Position numbers and translations under genes: made by a program. The notes beneath the pieces were generated by a model. That model made no database searches. It was not told the DNA's origin and saw only the letters and a program-made list of their open reading frames with translations. Positions 35,286 to 43,227 of a stretch of 64,000 bases of DNA are shown here, piece by piece; position 1 is the first letter of the stretch; each line of letters begins with the position of its first letter. The DNA is from Streptomyces griseus subsp. griseus (GTDB taxonomy: Bacteria > Actinomycetota > Actinomycetes > Streptomycetales > Streptomycetaceae), in NCBI RefSeq assembly GCF_000720255.1, contig NZ_JOJE01000002.1:186001-250000 (forward strand), read 5' to 3'.

Positions 35286-36152
35286 TTATCGCACGTCGAC
35301 GAAGTCACCCGCGGTGGTGATCGCCGGCGTGGTCGAGGTGCCGGCGAAGCTGTAGCGGAAGTAGCCGTCGGTGGACGCCGTGACGGTGGTGCTCAGGTTG
35401 CCCGTCGAGTTCGTCTTGATGGTCTTCAGCGTGCTGTAGGTGTTGCTGCCCGCCTTGCGGAACTGCAGCTTGACCGGCTGGCTGGTGTAGCCGTGGTACT
35501 TGAAGTCCTCCCAGTTGGCGCGGGCCAGCTTGCCCGTGATCGTGATGGTCCGGCCCTTGCGCACCGGCTCGGGCGAGGCGTTGACCGTGAGGGTCGAGTT
35601 GCGCTGGACCTTGGCGGTCTTGTAAGCGTCGCGGATGATGTAGTCGCCGTCGTTGCCGACGGCAGCGACCCACACCTTCCAGGTGCCGGCCTGGAAGTTG
35701 CGGAAGATGTTCGTGCCCGGGTCGGCGACGAGCGTCACCTTGCAGGTCGCGGTGGTGGCGCTGGAGTGGGTGCAGCTGCCGACCTGCTCCTCGTCCAGGT
35801 TCGCAGGCTCGATCGCCCCGTCGACATTTTCGATGTCCTGACCGTGCCACAGGACAGGGAAGGCGTCGTAGATGCCCTCGGGGTCGGTGGCCGTCACGGA
35901 GACGGTGAAGGACTTCTTCGCGGTGGTGCCCACGACGATGTTCTTGCCGCCGTTGACGGTCACGCTCGTGACCCTGGTGTCACCCTCGGATTCGTCCAAC
36001 GGAGCTGCGGCGACGGACGGCGTGGCCTTCGAGCTGGACGGGACCAACGAGGCCAGGTTCGGCTTGTGCCCGTCGGCCTGCGCGACCGGAATGGCGAAGG
36101 CAGACAGAGCCAGGGCGCCGGTGACGGCGGCGACGGTGGCACGAATGCGCAT
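35286..36152 (-). CDS. Secreted protein, tandem paralogue B
   Basis: 288 residues. Signal peptide MRIRATVAAVTGALALSAFA, cleaved near VAQA-D. The mature N-terminal part differs from paralogue A (an added Ser/Pro-rich stretch SLVPSSSKATPSV) but keeps NGGKNIVVGTTAKKSFTVSV and a Cys pair (CTHSSATTATC). The C-terminal ~90 residues (RKGRTITITGKLARANWEDFKYHGYTSQ to the end) are nearly the same as in A. The pair arose by tandem duplication. Function unknown; extracellular. The gene stops 15 nt before a terminator hairpin, so A has its own transcript and promoter. Confidence 0.85.
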   Translation of the reverse strand: MRIRATVAAVTGALALSAFAIPVAQADGHKPNLASLVPSSSKATPSVAAAPLDESEGDTRVTSVTVNGGKNIVVGTTAKKSFTVSVTATDPEGIYDAFPVLWHGQDIENVDGAIEPANLDEEQVGSCTHSSATTATCKVTLVADPGTNIFRNFQAGTWKVWVAAVGNDGDYIIRDAYKTAKVQRNSTLTVNASPEPVRKGRTITITGKLARANWEDFKYHGYTSQPVKLQFRKAGSNTYSTLKTIKTNSTGNLSTTVTASTDGYFRYSFAGTSTTPAITTAGDFVDVR

Positions 36153-36227
36153 GTTCCCCCCACTGTGAGGGGCCCCGCCGGTCGTCGTTCGCACGACTCG
36201 TGATCACGTCGAGGCCCGGATGATCGC

Positions 36228-36298
36228 GGAGTCCGTTGACTCCGATGTGTCAGATACATGACGGGGGCGAGAGGTTGTACGGGACGTGAAGATTTTGT
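36228..36298 (-). promoter_or_regulatory. Promoter/operator block of paralogue B
   Basis: On the minus strand: ACAAAAT (36298-36292), ACAACC (36278-36273), 17 nt, ATCTGA (36255-36250), then the perfect repeat GGAGTC-AACG-GACTCC (36243-36228). Matches the block at 35128-35199. Confidence 0.65.
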
Positions 36299-36347
36299 GG
36301 ACTGGTCTTTACGGTGCACCTGACTGCACGGCGACAAAGGGAGGCAA

Positions 36348-36671
36348 GTGAACGACAGAGAACTGATCGAGCGGATCCAGGCCAGACCGGGGCTCTACGG
36401 CCTGAACGGCACCTACTACCCGACGGTCACCTTCCTCGGCGGATACGACCTCGGTCGTATCCGGCGTGCTGTTGCAGGGGTTCACCGAGTGGCTTGTCGC
36501 GCGCAAGGGCGAGCAGACCAGTCTCGGCCGGCGGGCCCTCGTTCTTGAGGAGGCCTTTCCTGACCCAGGCGTCCGGCGCTGGACTGGTCTGACCGAAGAC
36601 AGCAACAGCCCGCTGTCGACCACCTGTTCACTCTCCTGCTCGACTTCCTGGCCGAGCGGGGCGCTGACTAG
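36348..36671 (+). pseudogene. Small gene broken by two compensating frameshifts
   Basis: GTG 36348, preceded by GGGAGG, opens NDRELIERIQARPGLYGLNGTYYPTVTFLGGYDLG. At about 36447 the protein-like reading moves to the next frame: SGVLLQGFTEWLVARKGEQTSLGRRALVLEEAFPDPGVRRWTGL. At about 36610 it returns to the first frame: QPAVDHLFTLLLDFLAERGAD, stop at 36669-36671. The two shifts cancel, giving a virtual product of about 107 residues. In the real sequence, frame one stops at 36548. The full product looks like a soluble conserved Streptomyces protein of unknown role. Two sequencing errors are possible but less likely than decay. Confidence 0.75.
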
Positions 36672-36682
36672 GCGACATACGG

Positions 36683-36715
36683 TGGCCGCCCCCGGACCCC
36701 TCCCGGGGGCGGCCA
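36683..36715. terminator. Bidirectional terminator hairpin
   Basis: TGGCCGCCCCCGG and CCGGGGGCGGCCA are perfect 13-bp arms around ACCCCTC, placed between two convergent genes. Confidence 0.88.
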
Positions 36716-36732
36716 TTCGGTTTCGGTCGGCC

Positions 36733-39700
36733 TCAGTCGAACCAGCGGTCCCGCGCCAACTCCCCCGTCCTGGACGGGTCCTCCAGCAGTGCCGCCACCT
36801 CGAAGCGGCGGGGCCACTGGCCGGCCGCCCAGGCGAGGCCCGCGGCCACGCCCTCCAGGGTGGCGGCGTGCAGGACGCCGTCGTTCGTGAGGCGCCAGTC
36901 GATCTCGACGCCGTCCACGACGAGTTCCTCGTGTTCGACGTACGAGGACGGGGTCCGCGGGCCCAGCAGGACCCGTACCGAATCCGGTACGTCGTGCTCG
37001 GTGCCCTCGGACGTGACCTCGCCGGTGACGGACTCGCTGAGCCGCCGTACCTGGAACAGCTCGGCCAACTCGGCGGCCCGGGAGGGGCGGACCGGCAGCA
37101 GGGCGACGCCGGATGTGAACGGCAGCAGGTCGGGTGAGTCGACGACCACCGCGTCGGCCGCGTCCACGACCTCCACGCGCCCGTCGACCACGGCCCGCAA
37201 CTCCTCCGGCAGGGTCACCTGTTCGGGGTCCAGCTCGGCCAGCGCGCCGTAGAGGCCGTGCAGTTGGGCGGCGGTGACGGGACGCTCCGGGTCGGCGAGG
37301 CGTTCGAGGAGTTCGGCGGCGCCGCCGGGCTCGTCGAGCAGCGCGGCCACGGAGGTGCGCACGCCGAGCGCCCGGAGTACCTGCTCGTCGTCGAAACCGG
37401 TGGCGTCGGCCTCTTCGTAGAGACCGTGCAGGAGAGGGTCGCCTCCCGCGGCGAGGAGACCGGCGGGGCGGCGGCCGTCGAGGACCGGGTGACCGCGCAG
37501 CCACCATGCCGTGTACGGGCGTACGACCTCGTGCGTGCCGTCGGGGAGCAGGATGCGCACGGGCTGGGTGAGGGCGTCCCGCAGGGGCGGCTGGGCCAGC
37601 AGGGCCAGGGCCTCGGGCCAGCGGTCGTCGTCGACGAGGTCGAGGTCGCGCACGGCGACCAGTTCCGTCGCCACCGGCGGTACGGGTGTGTCCGGGAACC
37701 GGTCGAGGATGTCCTCGCACCACACGTCCACCGCGTCCAGGAGGCCCGCGTCGTCGGGCTCGGCGAAGTCGCCCTCCCGGGGCTCCAGTTCGTCCGGGTC
37801 GAGGACGACATCGGTGGCCCGTACCAGGGCGAAGTCGGCGAGCACACCGCAGGCGGCCAGCGGCTGTTCGCCCCACTTCTCGGCCAGCTCGGCGTCCACG
37901 GCGGCGAGTTCGTCCTCGCGGATGACCTGGGCGAAGGGGCTGCCGGGCAGGACGAGTTCACCGGCCGGGGACAGCTCCCCGTCCTCGTCGGGCAGGGCGA
38001 GGGCACCCAGCCAGGGCTCGTCCCCGGGTTCGAGGCCCGCGTCCCGGACCAGGGCGAGGACGGTGTCCGCCAGCTCCTCGGCGTCCGGGGCGTCCTCCTC
38101 CCAGCTCACCGCGCCGTCGTCGTCGAGGGAGGCGGCGACGGCCGCGCGCACCTGCGGGGTGGTGAGGACGGCACGCGGGGTCGCGGGCAGCGCGCCGAGC
38201 TTCTCCAGGAGCGGATGGGCGGCGTCCGGGTGGGCGACCTTGAGGCCGAGCCGGGCGAGGACCTCCGGGTCGAGCCGGGCCGCGTCCGGGGTGGGCAGCA
38301 GGACCTGCCGGGGCCCGATCGTGGTCCGCCCGTCGGCCAGGGGCACCGGCAGCCCGGAGAGCCGGTCCGGGTCGACCCCCGCGAGGCTCTCGTAGAGCCG
38401 GTGCCACCACTCCGGGGCCTTCTCCAGCCCGGCCAGCCGGTCGATCGCGTCGGTGAGCGGAACGCGGGCGACACCCAGCGTGCGCAGCTCCACCCGGCGT
38501 TCCAGACCGGCGGGCAGCAGGGTGGGAAGTACCTCGGCGAGGACCCGTACGGTGCCCGCGTTGGCGCCCTCGACGACCTCGGCGTCCCGGGGCCGCAACG
38601 ACTCCGGCAGGTCGTCGTCCTCGTCCTTGCCCGGCTCCACGGCCGGCGGCAGGAACGAGGTGCGCGGCAGCCGCTCCAGGATCGCCTGGCGCAGCGTGCC
38701 GTCCAGCTCTCCCTTGCCCAGCGGACCGGGGACGAGGTCGATGATCCCGACGGTCACCGGCCGCCAGCCGGCGAGGAGCTCGGCGTACGCGTCCGCCGCC
38801 TGCCGCACCAGGAAGTCGGTCAGCGGGCCGGGCGCGGCGTGGCGCCGGGTGGTGTCCAGCGGGAAGGATCCGATGAGCAGCGCGGGCACGCCGAGGGGCT
38901 CGTCGCTGGGGGTCGGGGCGTGCACGACGGGGCTGGTGGTGGGCCGGACGGGGCTGCCGTCGGAGTCCACGGGCACGGCCCAGGTGACCGCCCAGTGGGG
39001 CCGCAGCCGCTCCTCGACGGGCCGGTCGGCGAGGAGGTCGGGGGTGAGTTCCCCGTGCGCGGCGGCGGTACGCCAGTACGTGATCCCGTCCCGCGAGTCG
39101 TCCACGACCGTGAACGCGCCGTCGGTACGGCGGGTGATGGTGCGGGGGTTGCCGTCGCCGACCTCGACAACGACCTCCTCCAGCCCCGGGAGGGCGAGGA
39201 GCAGGGCGTCGTCGACGGAGTTGAGCAGGCGTTCGGCGAGGTCGGCGGCCGCGGTGTCGCGCAGCGGGAGGATGACGACCGTGTCGTACGACTCGGGGGC
39301 GCTGCCCTCGGCGGCGAACGGCAGCCGCAGCAGCGGTACGTGTCCGTCGCGGCGGCGGATCTCGTCACCGAGGCCGGGGCTGTGCCGGGCGGTGTCGGCG
39401 GCGAGCGCGCGGGCCTCGGCGAGGGACCAGCGGACGCCACCGTGCCGCCCGATGACGGCGGGTTCGTCGGTGACGGCGAGGACGGCGGCGAAACCGACAC
39501 CGAACCGGCCGACCGCGCCGACCGCGCCCTGGTCGGTGTTCCTCTTGGCCGAGGCGCGGAGGGTGGCGAGTGATTCGACGCCGGCCGCGTCGAGGGGGGC
39601 ACCGGTATTGGCGGCGACGAGGACGCCGTCGCGCAGGGTCAGCCGGAGCCGTCCGGGCACCCCGGCCCTGGCGGCCGCGTCGGCGGCGTTCTGAGCGAGC

Positions 39701-39870
39701 TCGACCACGAGCCGGTCCCGGTACCCCCCGAGGACCAGATCCTCCTCGGCGTTGGCGTCCTCGCGGAAGCGCGCGGGGCTGGTGGCCCAGGCGTCCAGCA
39801 CTCCTCGCCGCAGCCGTGCCGTCCCGAACGGATCGGCCCCCTCGGCCGCAGGCCGCACGAACTTGCTCAC
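36733..39870 (-). CDS. Sacsin/Hsp90-type GHKL ATPase domain protein
   Basis: 1045 residues. Residues about 45-250 form a GHKL ATP-binding domain: N box VVELAQNAADAA, G1-like stretch LVAANTGAPLDAAGVESLATL, and G2 box GAVGRFGVGFAAVLAV, as in the sacsin N-terminal repeat and Hsp90. The rest (about 250-1045) is acidic and leucine-rich with no recognised domain. The family may be chaperone-like, but no substrate is known. GTG 39870 was chosen because GAGGAG lies 7 nt upstream; upstream in-frame starts overlap that site. It converges on the frameshifted gene across a strong terminator. Confidence 0.88.
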   Translation of the reverse strand: MSKFVRPAAEGADPFGTARLRRGVLDAWATSPARFREDANAEEDLVLGGYRDRLVVELAQNAADAAARAGVPGRLRLTLRDGVLVAANTGAPLDAAGVESLATLRASAKRNTDQGAVGAVGRFGVGFAAVLAVTDEPAVIGRHGGVRWSLAEARALAADTARHSPGLGDEIRRRDGHVPLLRLPFAAEGSAPESYDTVVILPLRDTAAADLAERLLNSVDDALLLALPGLEEVVVEVGDGNPRTITRRTDGAFTVVDDSRDGITYWRTAAAHGELTPDLLADRPVEERLRPHWAVTWAVPVDSDGSPVRPTTSPVVHAPTPSDEPLGVPALLIGSFPLDTTRRHAAPGPLTDFLVRQAADAYAELLAGWRPVTVGIIDLVPGPLGKGELDGTLRQAILERLPRTSFLPPAVEPGKDEDDDLPESLRPRDAEVVEGANAGTVRVLAEVLPTLLPAGLERRVELRTLGVARVPLTDAIDRLAGLEKAPEWWHRLYESLAGVDPDRLSGLPVPLADGRTTIGPRQVLLPTPDAARLDPEVLARLGLKVAHPDAAHPLLEKLGALPATPRAVLTTPQVRAAVAASLDDDGAVSWEEDAPDAEELADTVLALVRDAGLEPGDEPWLGALALPDEDGELSPAGELVLPGSPFAQVIREDELAAVDAELAEKWGEQPLAACGVLADFALVRATDVVLDPDELEPREGDFAEPDDAGLLDAVDVWCEDILDRFPDTPVPPVATELVAVRDLDLVDDDRWPEALALLAQPPLRDALTQPVRILLPDGTHEVVRPYTAWWLRGHPVLDGRRPAGLLAAGGDPLLHGLYEEADATGFDDEQVLRALGVRTSVAALLDEPGGAAELLERLADPERPVTAAQLHGLYGALAELDPEQVTLPEELRAVVDGRVEVVDAADAVVVDSPDLLPFTSGVALLPVRPSRAAELAELFQVRRLSESVTGEVTSEGTEHDVPDSVRVLLGPRTPSSYVEHEELVVDGVEIDWRLTNDGVLHAATLEGVAAGLAWAAGQWPRRFEVAALLEDPSRTGELARDRWFD

Positions 39871-39969
39871 GTTCACTCTCCTCATCGGCGTGGGACGAAG
39901 GTACCGCCCACACGACCAGGACGCGCCGCCCGCCCGCCGTCACCGGCCCCGATGGAAGAGAGCCGTCCG

Positions 39970-40179
39970 TCAGCCCCGGGCCGCGTACGTCACGAAGTCC
40001 GCCCAAACGGTCCGGGTGAGCGCGAGCCGGGGCCCCTCGACGTGCTTGGAGTCGCGGACGTGGACGGTGGCGGGGGCGGCGGCGATCTCGACACAGGAGT
40101 CGCCTTCGCTACTGCTGCTGTAACTGCTCTTGAACCACGCCAGGTCCGAGGCGCCCCCGGCCGAGGACTTGCGGATCAT
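39970..40179 (-). CDS. DUF397 domain protein
   Basis: 69 residues: LAWFKSSYSSSSEGDSCVEIAAAPATVHVRDSKHVEGPRLALTRTVWADFVTYA is a complete DUF397 domain (W-x-K-S-S-Y-S...C-V-E-V...VRDSK). In Streptomyces such proteins pair with an adjacent HTH regulator (WhiJ, Scr1/Scr2, BldB-related systems) and act as its small partner or antagonist. Here the ATG overlaps the stop of the regulator gene by 4 nt, so the two are translationally coupled and probably made in a fixed ratio. Confidence 0.95.
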   Translation of the reverse strand: MIRKSSAGGASDLAWFKSSYSSSSEGDSCVEIAAAPATVHVRDSKHVEGPRLALTRTVWADFVTYAARG

Positions 40180-41051
40180 GATTCCCCCAGCAGTTGCTCG
40201 ATGAAGACCGTCGACTCACGCGGAGTGAGAGCCTGCGCCCGGATAATGCCGTAGCGCAGCTCCAGAATACGGAGATGCCTCGGCTCGGACACCGGTCGGC
40301 CATTGACCAACGCCGGCGAACGCCCCACGGCTGAGCCGTCCTCGAACTTCAGCACCTCGATGCCACCCGCCAGGCCCGCGTGCTCCTCACGGTCCATCGG
40401 CATCACCTGGAGCTCGACGTTCCTCAGCTGTGCCGCCTCCAGCAGGTGCTCCAGCTGACGCCGCAGGACCGCCTTGCCGCCGAGCGGGCGTCGAAGCGTC
40501 CACTCCTCCAGGACGAAGCTGATCTCAGGCGCCGGGTCCCGTTCGAAGACGGTCTTGCGGGCCACGCGCGCGGCGATGAACCGCTCCACCTCGTCCCCGG
40601 TGTACGCGGGGCGCCTCATCAGGAGTAGGGCGTGGGCGTACTCCGGCGTCTGGAGCAGCCCGTGGATGTTCAGCGGGTCGTACAGCTGGAGTTCGACCGC
40701 CTTGGCCTCCGACTGCGCGAGGTCCCGCACTTTCTTTGGATACCGGACCTTCTTCACGTCCTCCTTCATCGCGGCGAGCAGTCCACCCGCCCCCAGGACG
40801 TCGTCGGCCCTGTCCAGATACTCGGGGCGGGGGATCCGCTTCCCGCCCTCGATCTTGTAGACGAGGTCCTCGCCGTATCCGACCGCCTCCCCGAACTCGG
40901 CGGCCCGCATCCCCTTCGCCTCCCGCCGCAGCTTCAGTTGCCGCCCCACGGTCGCGACGACCGCCACGCCCCAGTCGTCCTCCGGGTCCACCTCCCAGCC
41001 AGGCTCGTCCGCCTCGCTCCGGAGCCGCCCCACGTCCGCCTGCACCGACAT
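40176..41051 (-). CDS. Scr1/WhiJ-type helix-turn-helix regulator (XRE + DUF5753)
   Basis: 291 residues. XRE DNA-binding domain about 35-95: GRQLKLRREAKGMRAAEFGEAVGYGEDLVYKIEGGKRIPRPEYL. From about 115 to the end is the DUF5753 domain: LYDPLNIHGLLQTPEYAHALLLMRR, ARKTVFERDPAPEISFVLEEWTLRRPLGG and MPMDREEHAGLAGGIEVLKFED. Proteins of this build control development and antibiotic production in Streptomyces; many paralogues exist per genome, each with a DUF397 partner. ATG 41051 was chosen because AAGGGTGGG precedes it. The divergent gene at 41427 may be a target. Confidence 0.94.
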   Translation of the reverse strand: MSVQADVGRLRSEADEPGWEVDPEDDWGVAVVATVGRQLKLRREAKGMRAAEFGEAVGYGEDLVYKIEGGKRIPRPEYLDRADDVLGAGGLLAAMKEDVKKVRYPKKVRDLAQSEAKAVELQLYDPLNIHGLLQTPEYAHALLLMRRPAYTGDEVERFIAARVARKTVFERDPAPEISFVLEEWTLRRPLGGKAVLRRQLEHLLEAAQLRNVELQVMPMDREEHAGLAGGIEVLKFEDGSAVGRSPALVNGRPVSEPRHLRILELRYGIIRAQALTPRESTVFIEQLLGES

Positions 41052-41426
41052 CCCGCCCACCCTTCATCACTCTGCGCATCGAAGCCGTCACTGTTCACGG
41101 TAGGTGCCCGGCGCCACGCTGTGTGACGAGACGGGCAAGTTCACCGCCGGAGCGCACGAACGCGGGCTTCGGTGCCGTCGGCTGTCTCCCCAAAGAAACA
41201 CGGGAGAGAAAGAACCCGACCAAGCCCCACCCCTCCCGCCCGCCGCGCAAACTCACTCGCCCGAGTGAACATCGCCAACTCGGCTGGATATGGGCCTGGT
41301 TCGCTGCCCTACGCTCAGCGCGACACGCGACATCAGCAGCACAACCCCAGACATGAGACGGCCCCCGCCGGGACGGCAATCCCAGTGCGAGGGCCTGACC
41401 ACCGAGGAAGAGACAGAGGCTTCCCG
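41052..41426. promoter_or_regulatory. Divergent regulatory region (375 nt) with a 16-nt inverted repeat
   Basis: No gene was found here. TCACTCG-CC-CGAGTGA at 41253-41268 is a perfect 7+7 inverted repeat, a good candidate operator for the HTH regulator on the left or the HTH protein on the right. Nothing else was recognised. Confidence 0.55.
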
Positions 41427-42290
41427 ATGGATACGCAAAACCCTAGCGCGCCCGCATGCGCCGATTCCGGCAGTCCGGTCAAGCACCACCCGGACCGGCG
41501 GCACCCGCACTCCGGCGTCGTCCACGACAACACCCGCCACACCACCCGCTTCACGGTGGTCGGCAACCACCTCGCCCAGCACCCGGAGCTGTCACTCCTC
41601 GCGATCGGACTGGCCGTCCACATCCAGTCCCTGCCCGCCGGGGCTCGCGTCGACATCAAGACGCTCGCCGCCCGCTTCCCCGAGGGGCCGACCCGTATCG
41701 GCGCCGCCCTGCGGGAACTGGAGGCCCACGGCTACCTCCGGCGAACCCGCGAGCGCGTCCCCGGAGGCCGCATCGTCACCCGCACGGTCTCCTGCAACCA
41801 GCCGGGCCGCCGGGGCGAGCCGCCCGACAGCCCCAGGACGCCCGCCCGACGCCCGGCTCCGGACACCCGCGCTCCTCGCAAGAAGCTCCCACCGGTCCCA
41901 CAGCCCTCCGCCCTCTCCCCCGCCCTCCTCCGGACAGCCGCCGACCTCCTCGCGGGCCTCCGCCGCCACGACCCCCGGCTCCTCCTCTCCGCCACCGACG
42001 CGGACCACCTGGCCCCCGGTGTCGCCGCCTGGCTGGAACGAGACCTCACCCCCACGGCCGTACGCGACGCCCTCACCGCGGCCCTTCCACAGGGCGACCG
42101 CCTACGACGGCCGGCCGCCCTCCTGGCCCACCGCCTCACGGCCCAACTACCGCCCCCACCCCCGTTCCGCGCCCCGGCCCCACCCGCGACCGTCCGCCAC
42201 CCCCTCCACAACTGCGACGGCTGCGACCGCGCCTTCCGCGCCCCCGAGCCGGGGAGATGCGCCGACTGCCGACACGCCACGCACACCTGA
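41427..42290 (+). CDS. Helix-turn-helix protein with C-terminal zinc-ribbon-like motif
   Basis: 287 residues. The N-terminal third contains a winged-helix segment: LLAIGLAVHIQSLPAGARVDIKTLAARFPEGPTRIGAALRELEAHGYLRRTRERV, like replication or GntR-type wHTH domains. A proline/arginine-rich linker follows (about 125-165), then a helical region TAADLLAGLRRHDPRLL, and a C-terminal CDGCDRAFRAPEPGRCADCRHA with two CxxC pairs suited to zinc binding. The wHTH region begins after VVGNHLAQHPELS. It may regulate its own divergent region or the following gene, which starts 13 nt downstream. Function unknown. ATG 41427 has AGAGG upstream. Confidence 0.75.
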   Translation: MDTQNPSAPACADSGSPVKHHPDRRHPHSGVVHDNTRHTTRFTVVGNHLAQHPELSLLAIGLAVHIQSLPAGARVDIKTLAARFPEGPTRIGAALRELEAHGYLRRTRERVPGGRIVTRTVSCNQPGRRGEPPDSPRTPARRPAPDTRAPRKKLPPVPQPSALSPALLRTAADLLAGLRRHDPRLLLSATDADHLAPGVAAWLERDLTPTAVRDALTAALPQGDRLRRPAALLAHRLTAQLPPPPPFRAPAPPATVRHPLHNCDGCDRAFRAPEPGRCADCRHATHT

Positions 42291-42303
42291 TTCGAGGCCC
42301 CAC

Positions 42304-43209
42304 ATGGTCAGCTCGTCCCACGAAGCGATGCACCGCATCTTCCAGCAGGACCCCGGGCTCTTCAGCCGCGTCTCAGACGTCCTCGGGCTCACCATTCCCG
42401 CGCCCGTCACGGTCACCGTCCTGCCCACCGACCTCACCGAGACGAGTCCCGTCGAACGCCGGGTGGACACGCTCCTGCGCCTTCAGACCGCCGAGCACGA
42501 CGCGTTCCTCCTCGCCGTCGAGGCACAGGGCAAGAAGGACCCGGACAAACCGGCGAACTGGGCCTACTACACCTCGTACCTGTGGACGAAGTACCGGCTG
42601 CCCACCGCGCTCGTCGTCGTGTGCCAGGACCGGTCCACCGCCGAGTGGGCTCAGCGGCCGGTGACCAGCGGGCCTCCCCAGCTGCCCACTCTCACCCTGC
42701 GGCCCGTCGTCCTGGGGCCGCACAACATGCCGGTCATCACCGACCCGGCCGAGGCCCGCGCCGACCTCGCGCTCGCCACTCTCTCGGCCATCACCCACGC
42801 GGCAGACCCGGACATCGCTGCCATACTGAAGGCACTCTCCGCCGCCCTGCGGGACGCACCCCAGGATCTGTCGATCATCCTTGCCGAACTCACCGCGCAG
42901 GGCTTGGGCAAGCGCCCGGCCGCGCAACAGTGGAGGAACCTGATGGCCGCCGACCTCTCCTTCTTCAAGTCCCCCATCTCCGAGGAGATCCGCGACGAAG
43001 GCCGGACCGAGGGCCGCGCCCAGGGCCGCGCCCAGGGCCGCGCCCAGGGCCGCGCCGAGGACATCCTGCGGCTGCTGGAACGGCGGGGCGTGGACGTGCC
43101 CGGCGAGGCGCGTGAGCACATCACCACCTGCGACGACCTCGACACACTCGGCCGCTGGTTCGACCGCGCCATCACCGCCACCACCACGGAAGAGCTCTTC
43201 ATCGACTAG
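42304..43209 (+). CDS. Rpn-like PD-(D/E)XK nuclease-related protein
   Basis: 301 residues. VERRVDTLLRLQTAEHDAFLLAVEAQGKKDPDKPANWAYYTSYLWTKYRLPTALVVVCQD carries the D...ExQ...YxxxL arrangement of the PD-(D/E)XK fold seen in the Rpn/PDDEXK_2 group (recombination-promoting nucleases). A helical middle follows (about 165-235). The tail contains EGRAQGRAQGRAQGRAED, four copies of a 12-nt unit, then a helical C-terminus ending TTEELFID. Similar repeat tails occur in Rpn relatives. It lies 13 nt after the HTH/zinc-ribbon gene and is probably co-transcribed. Confidence 0.75.
   Translation: MVSSSHEAMHRIFQQDPGLFSRVSDVLGLTIPAPVTVTVLPTDLTETSPVERRVDTLLRLQTAEHDAFLLAVEAQGKKDPDKPANWAYYTSYLWTKYRLPTALVVVCQDRSTAEWAQRPVTSGPPQLPTLTLRPVVLGPHNMPVITDPAEARADLALATLSAITHAADPDIAAILKALSAALRDAPQDLSIILAELTAQGLGKRPAAQQWRNLMAADLSFFKSPISEEIRDEGRTEGRAQGRAQGRAQGRAEDILRLLERRGVDVPGEAREHITTCDDLDTLGRWFDRAITATTTEELFID
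43009..43056 (+). repeat. Four tandem 12-nt units inside the Rpn-like gene
   Basis: The unit (C/G)AGGGCCGCGCC is repeated four times in frame and encodes Q/E-G-R-A each time. Such an in-frame array can gain or lose units by slippage without breaking the gene. Confidence 0.9.
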
Positions 43210-43227
43210 CTCTTCCAGCCGCTGCCC

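Noticed and set aside
37258..39573. 771-residue plus-strand frame opposite the sacsin-like gene
   Set aside because: Shadow frame; the minus strand shows clear GHKL motifs and a Shine-Dalgarno site.
43009..43056. Short repeats that might suggest a CRISPR array
   Set aside because: Unit of 12 nt without spacers, in frame inside a coding gene.
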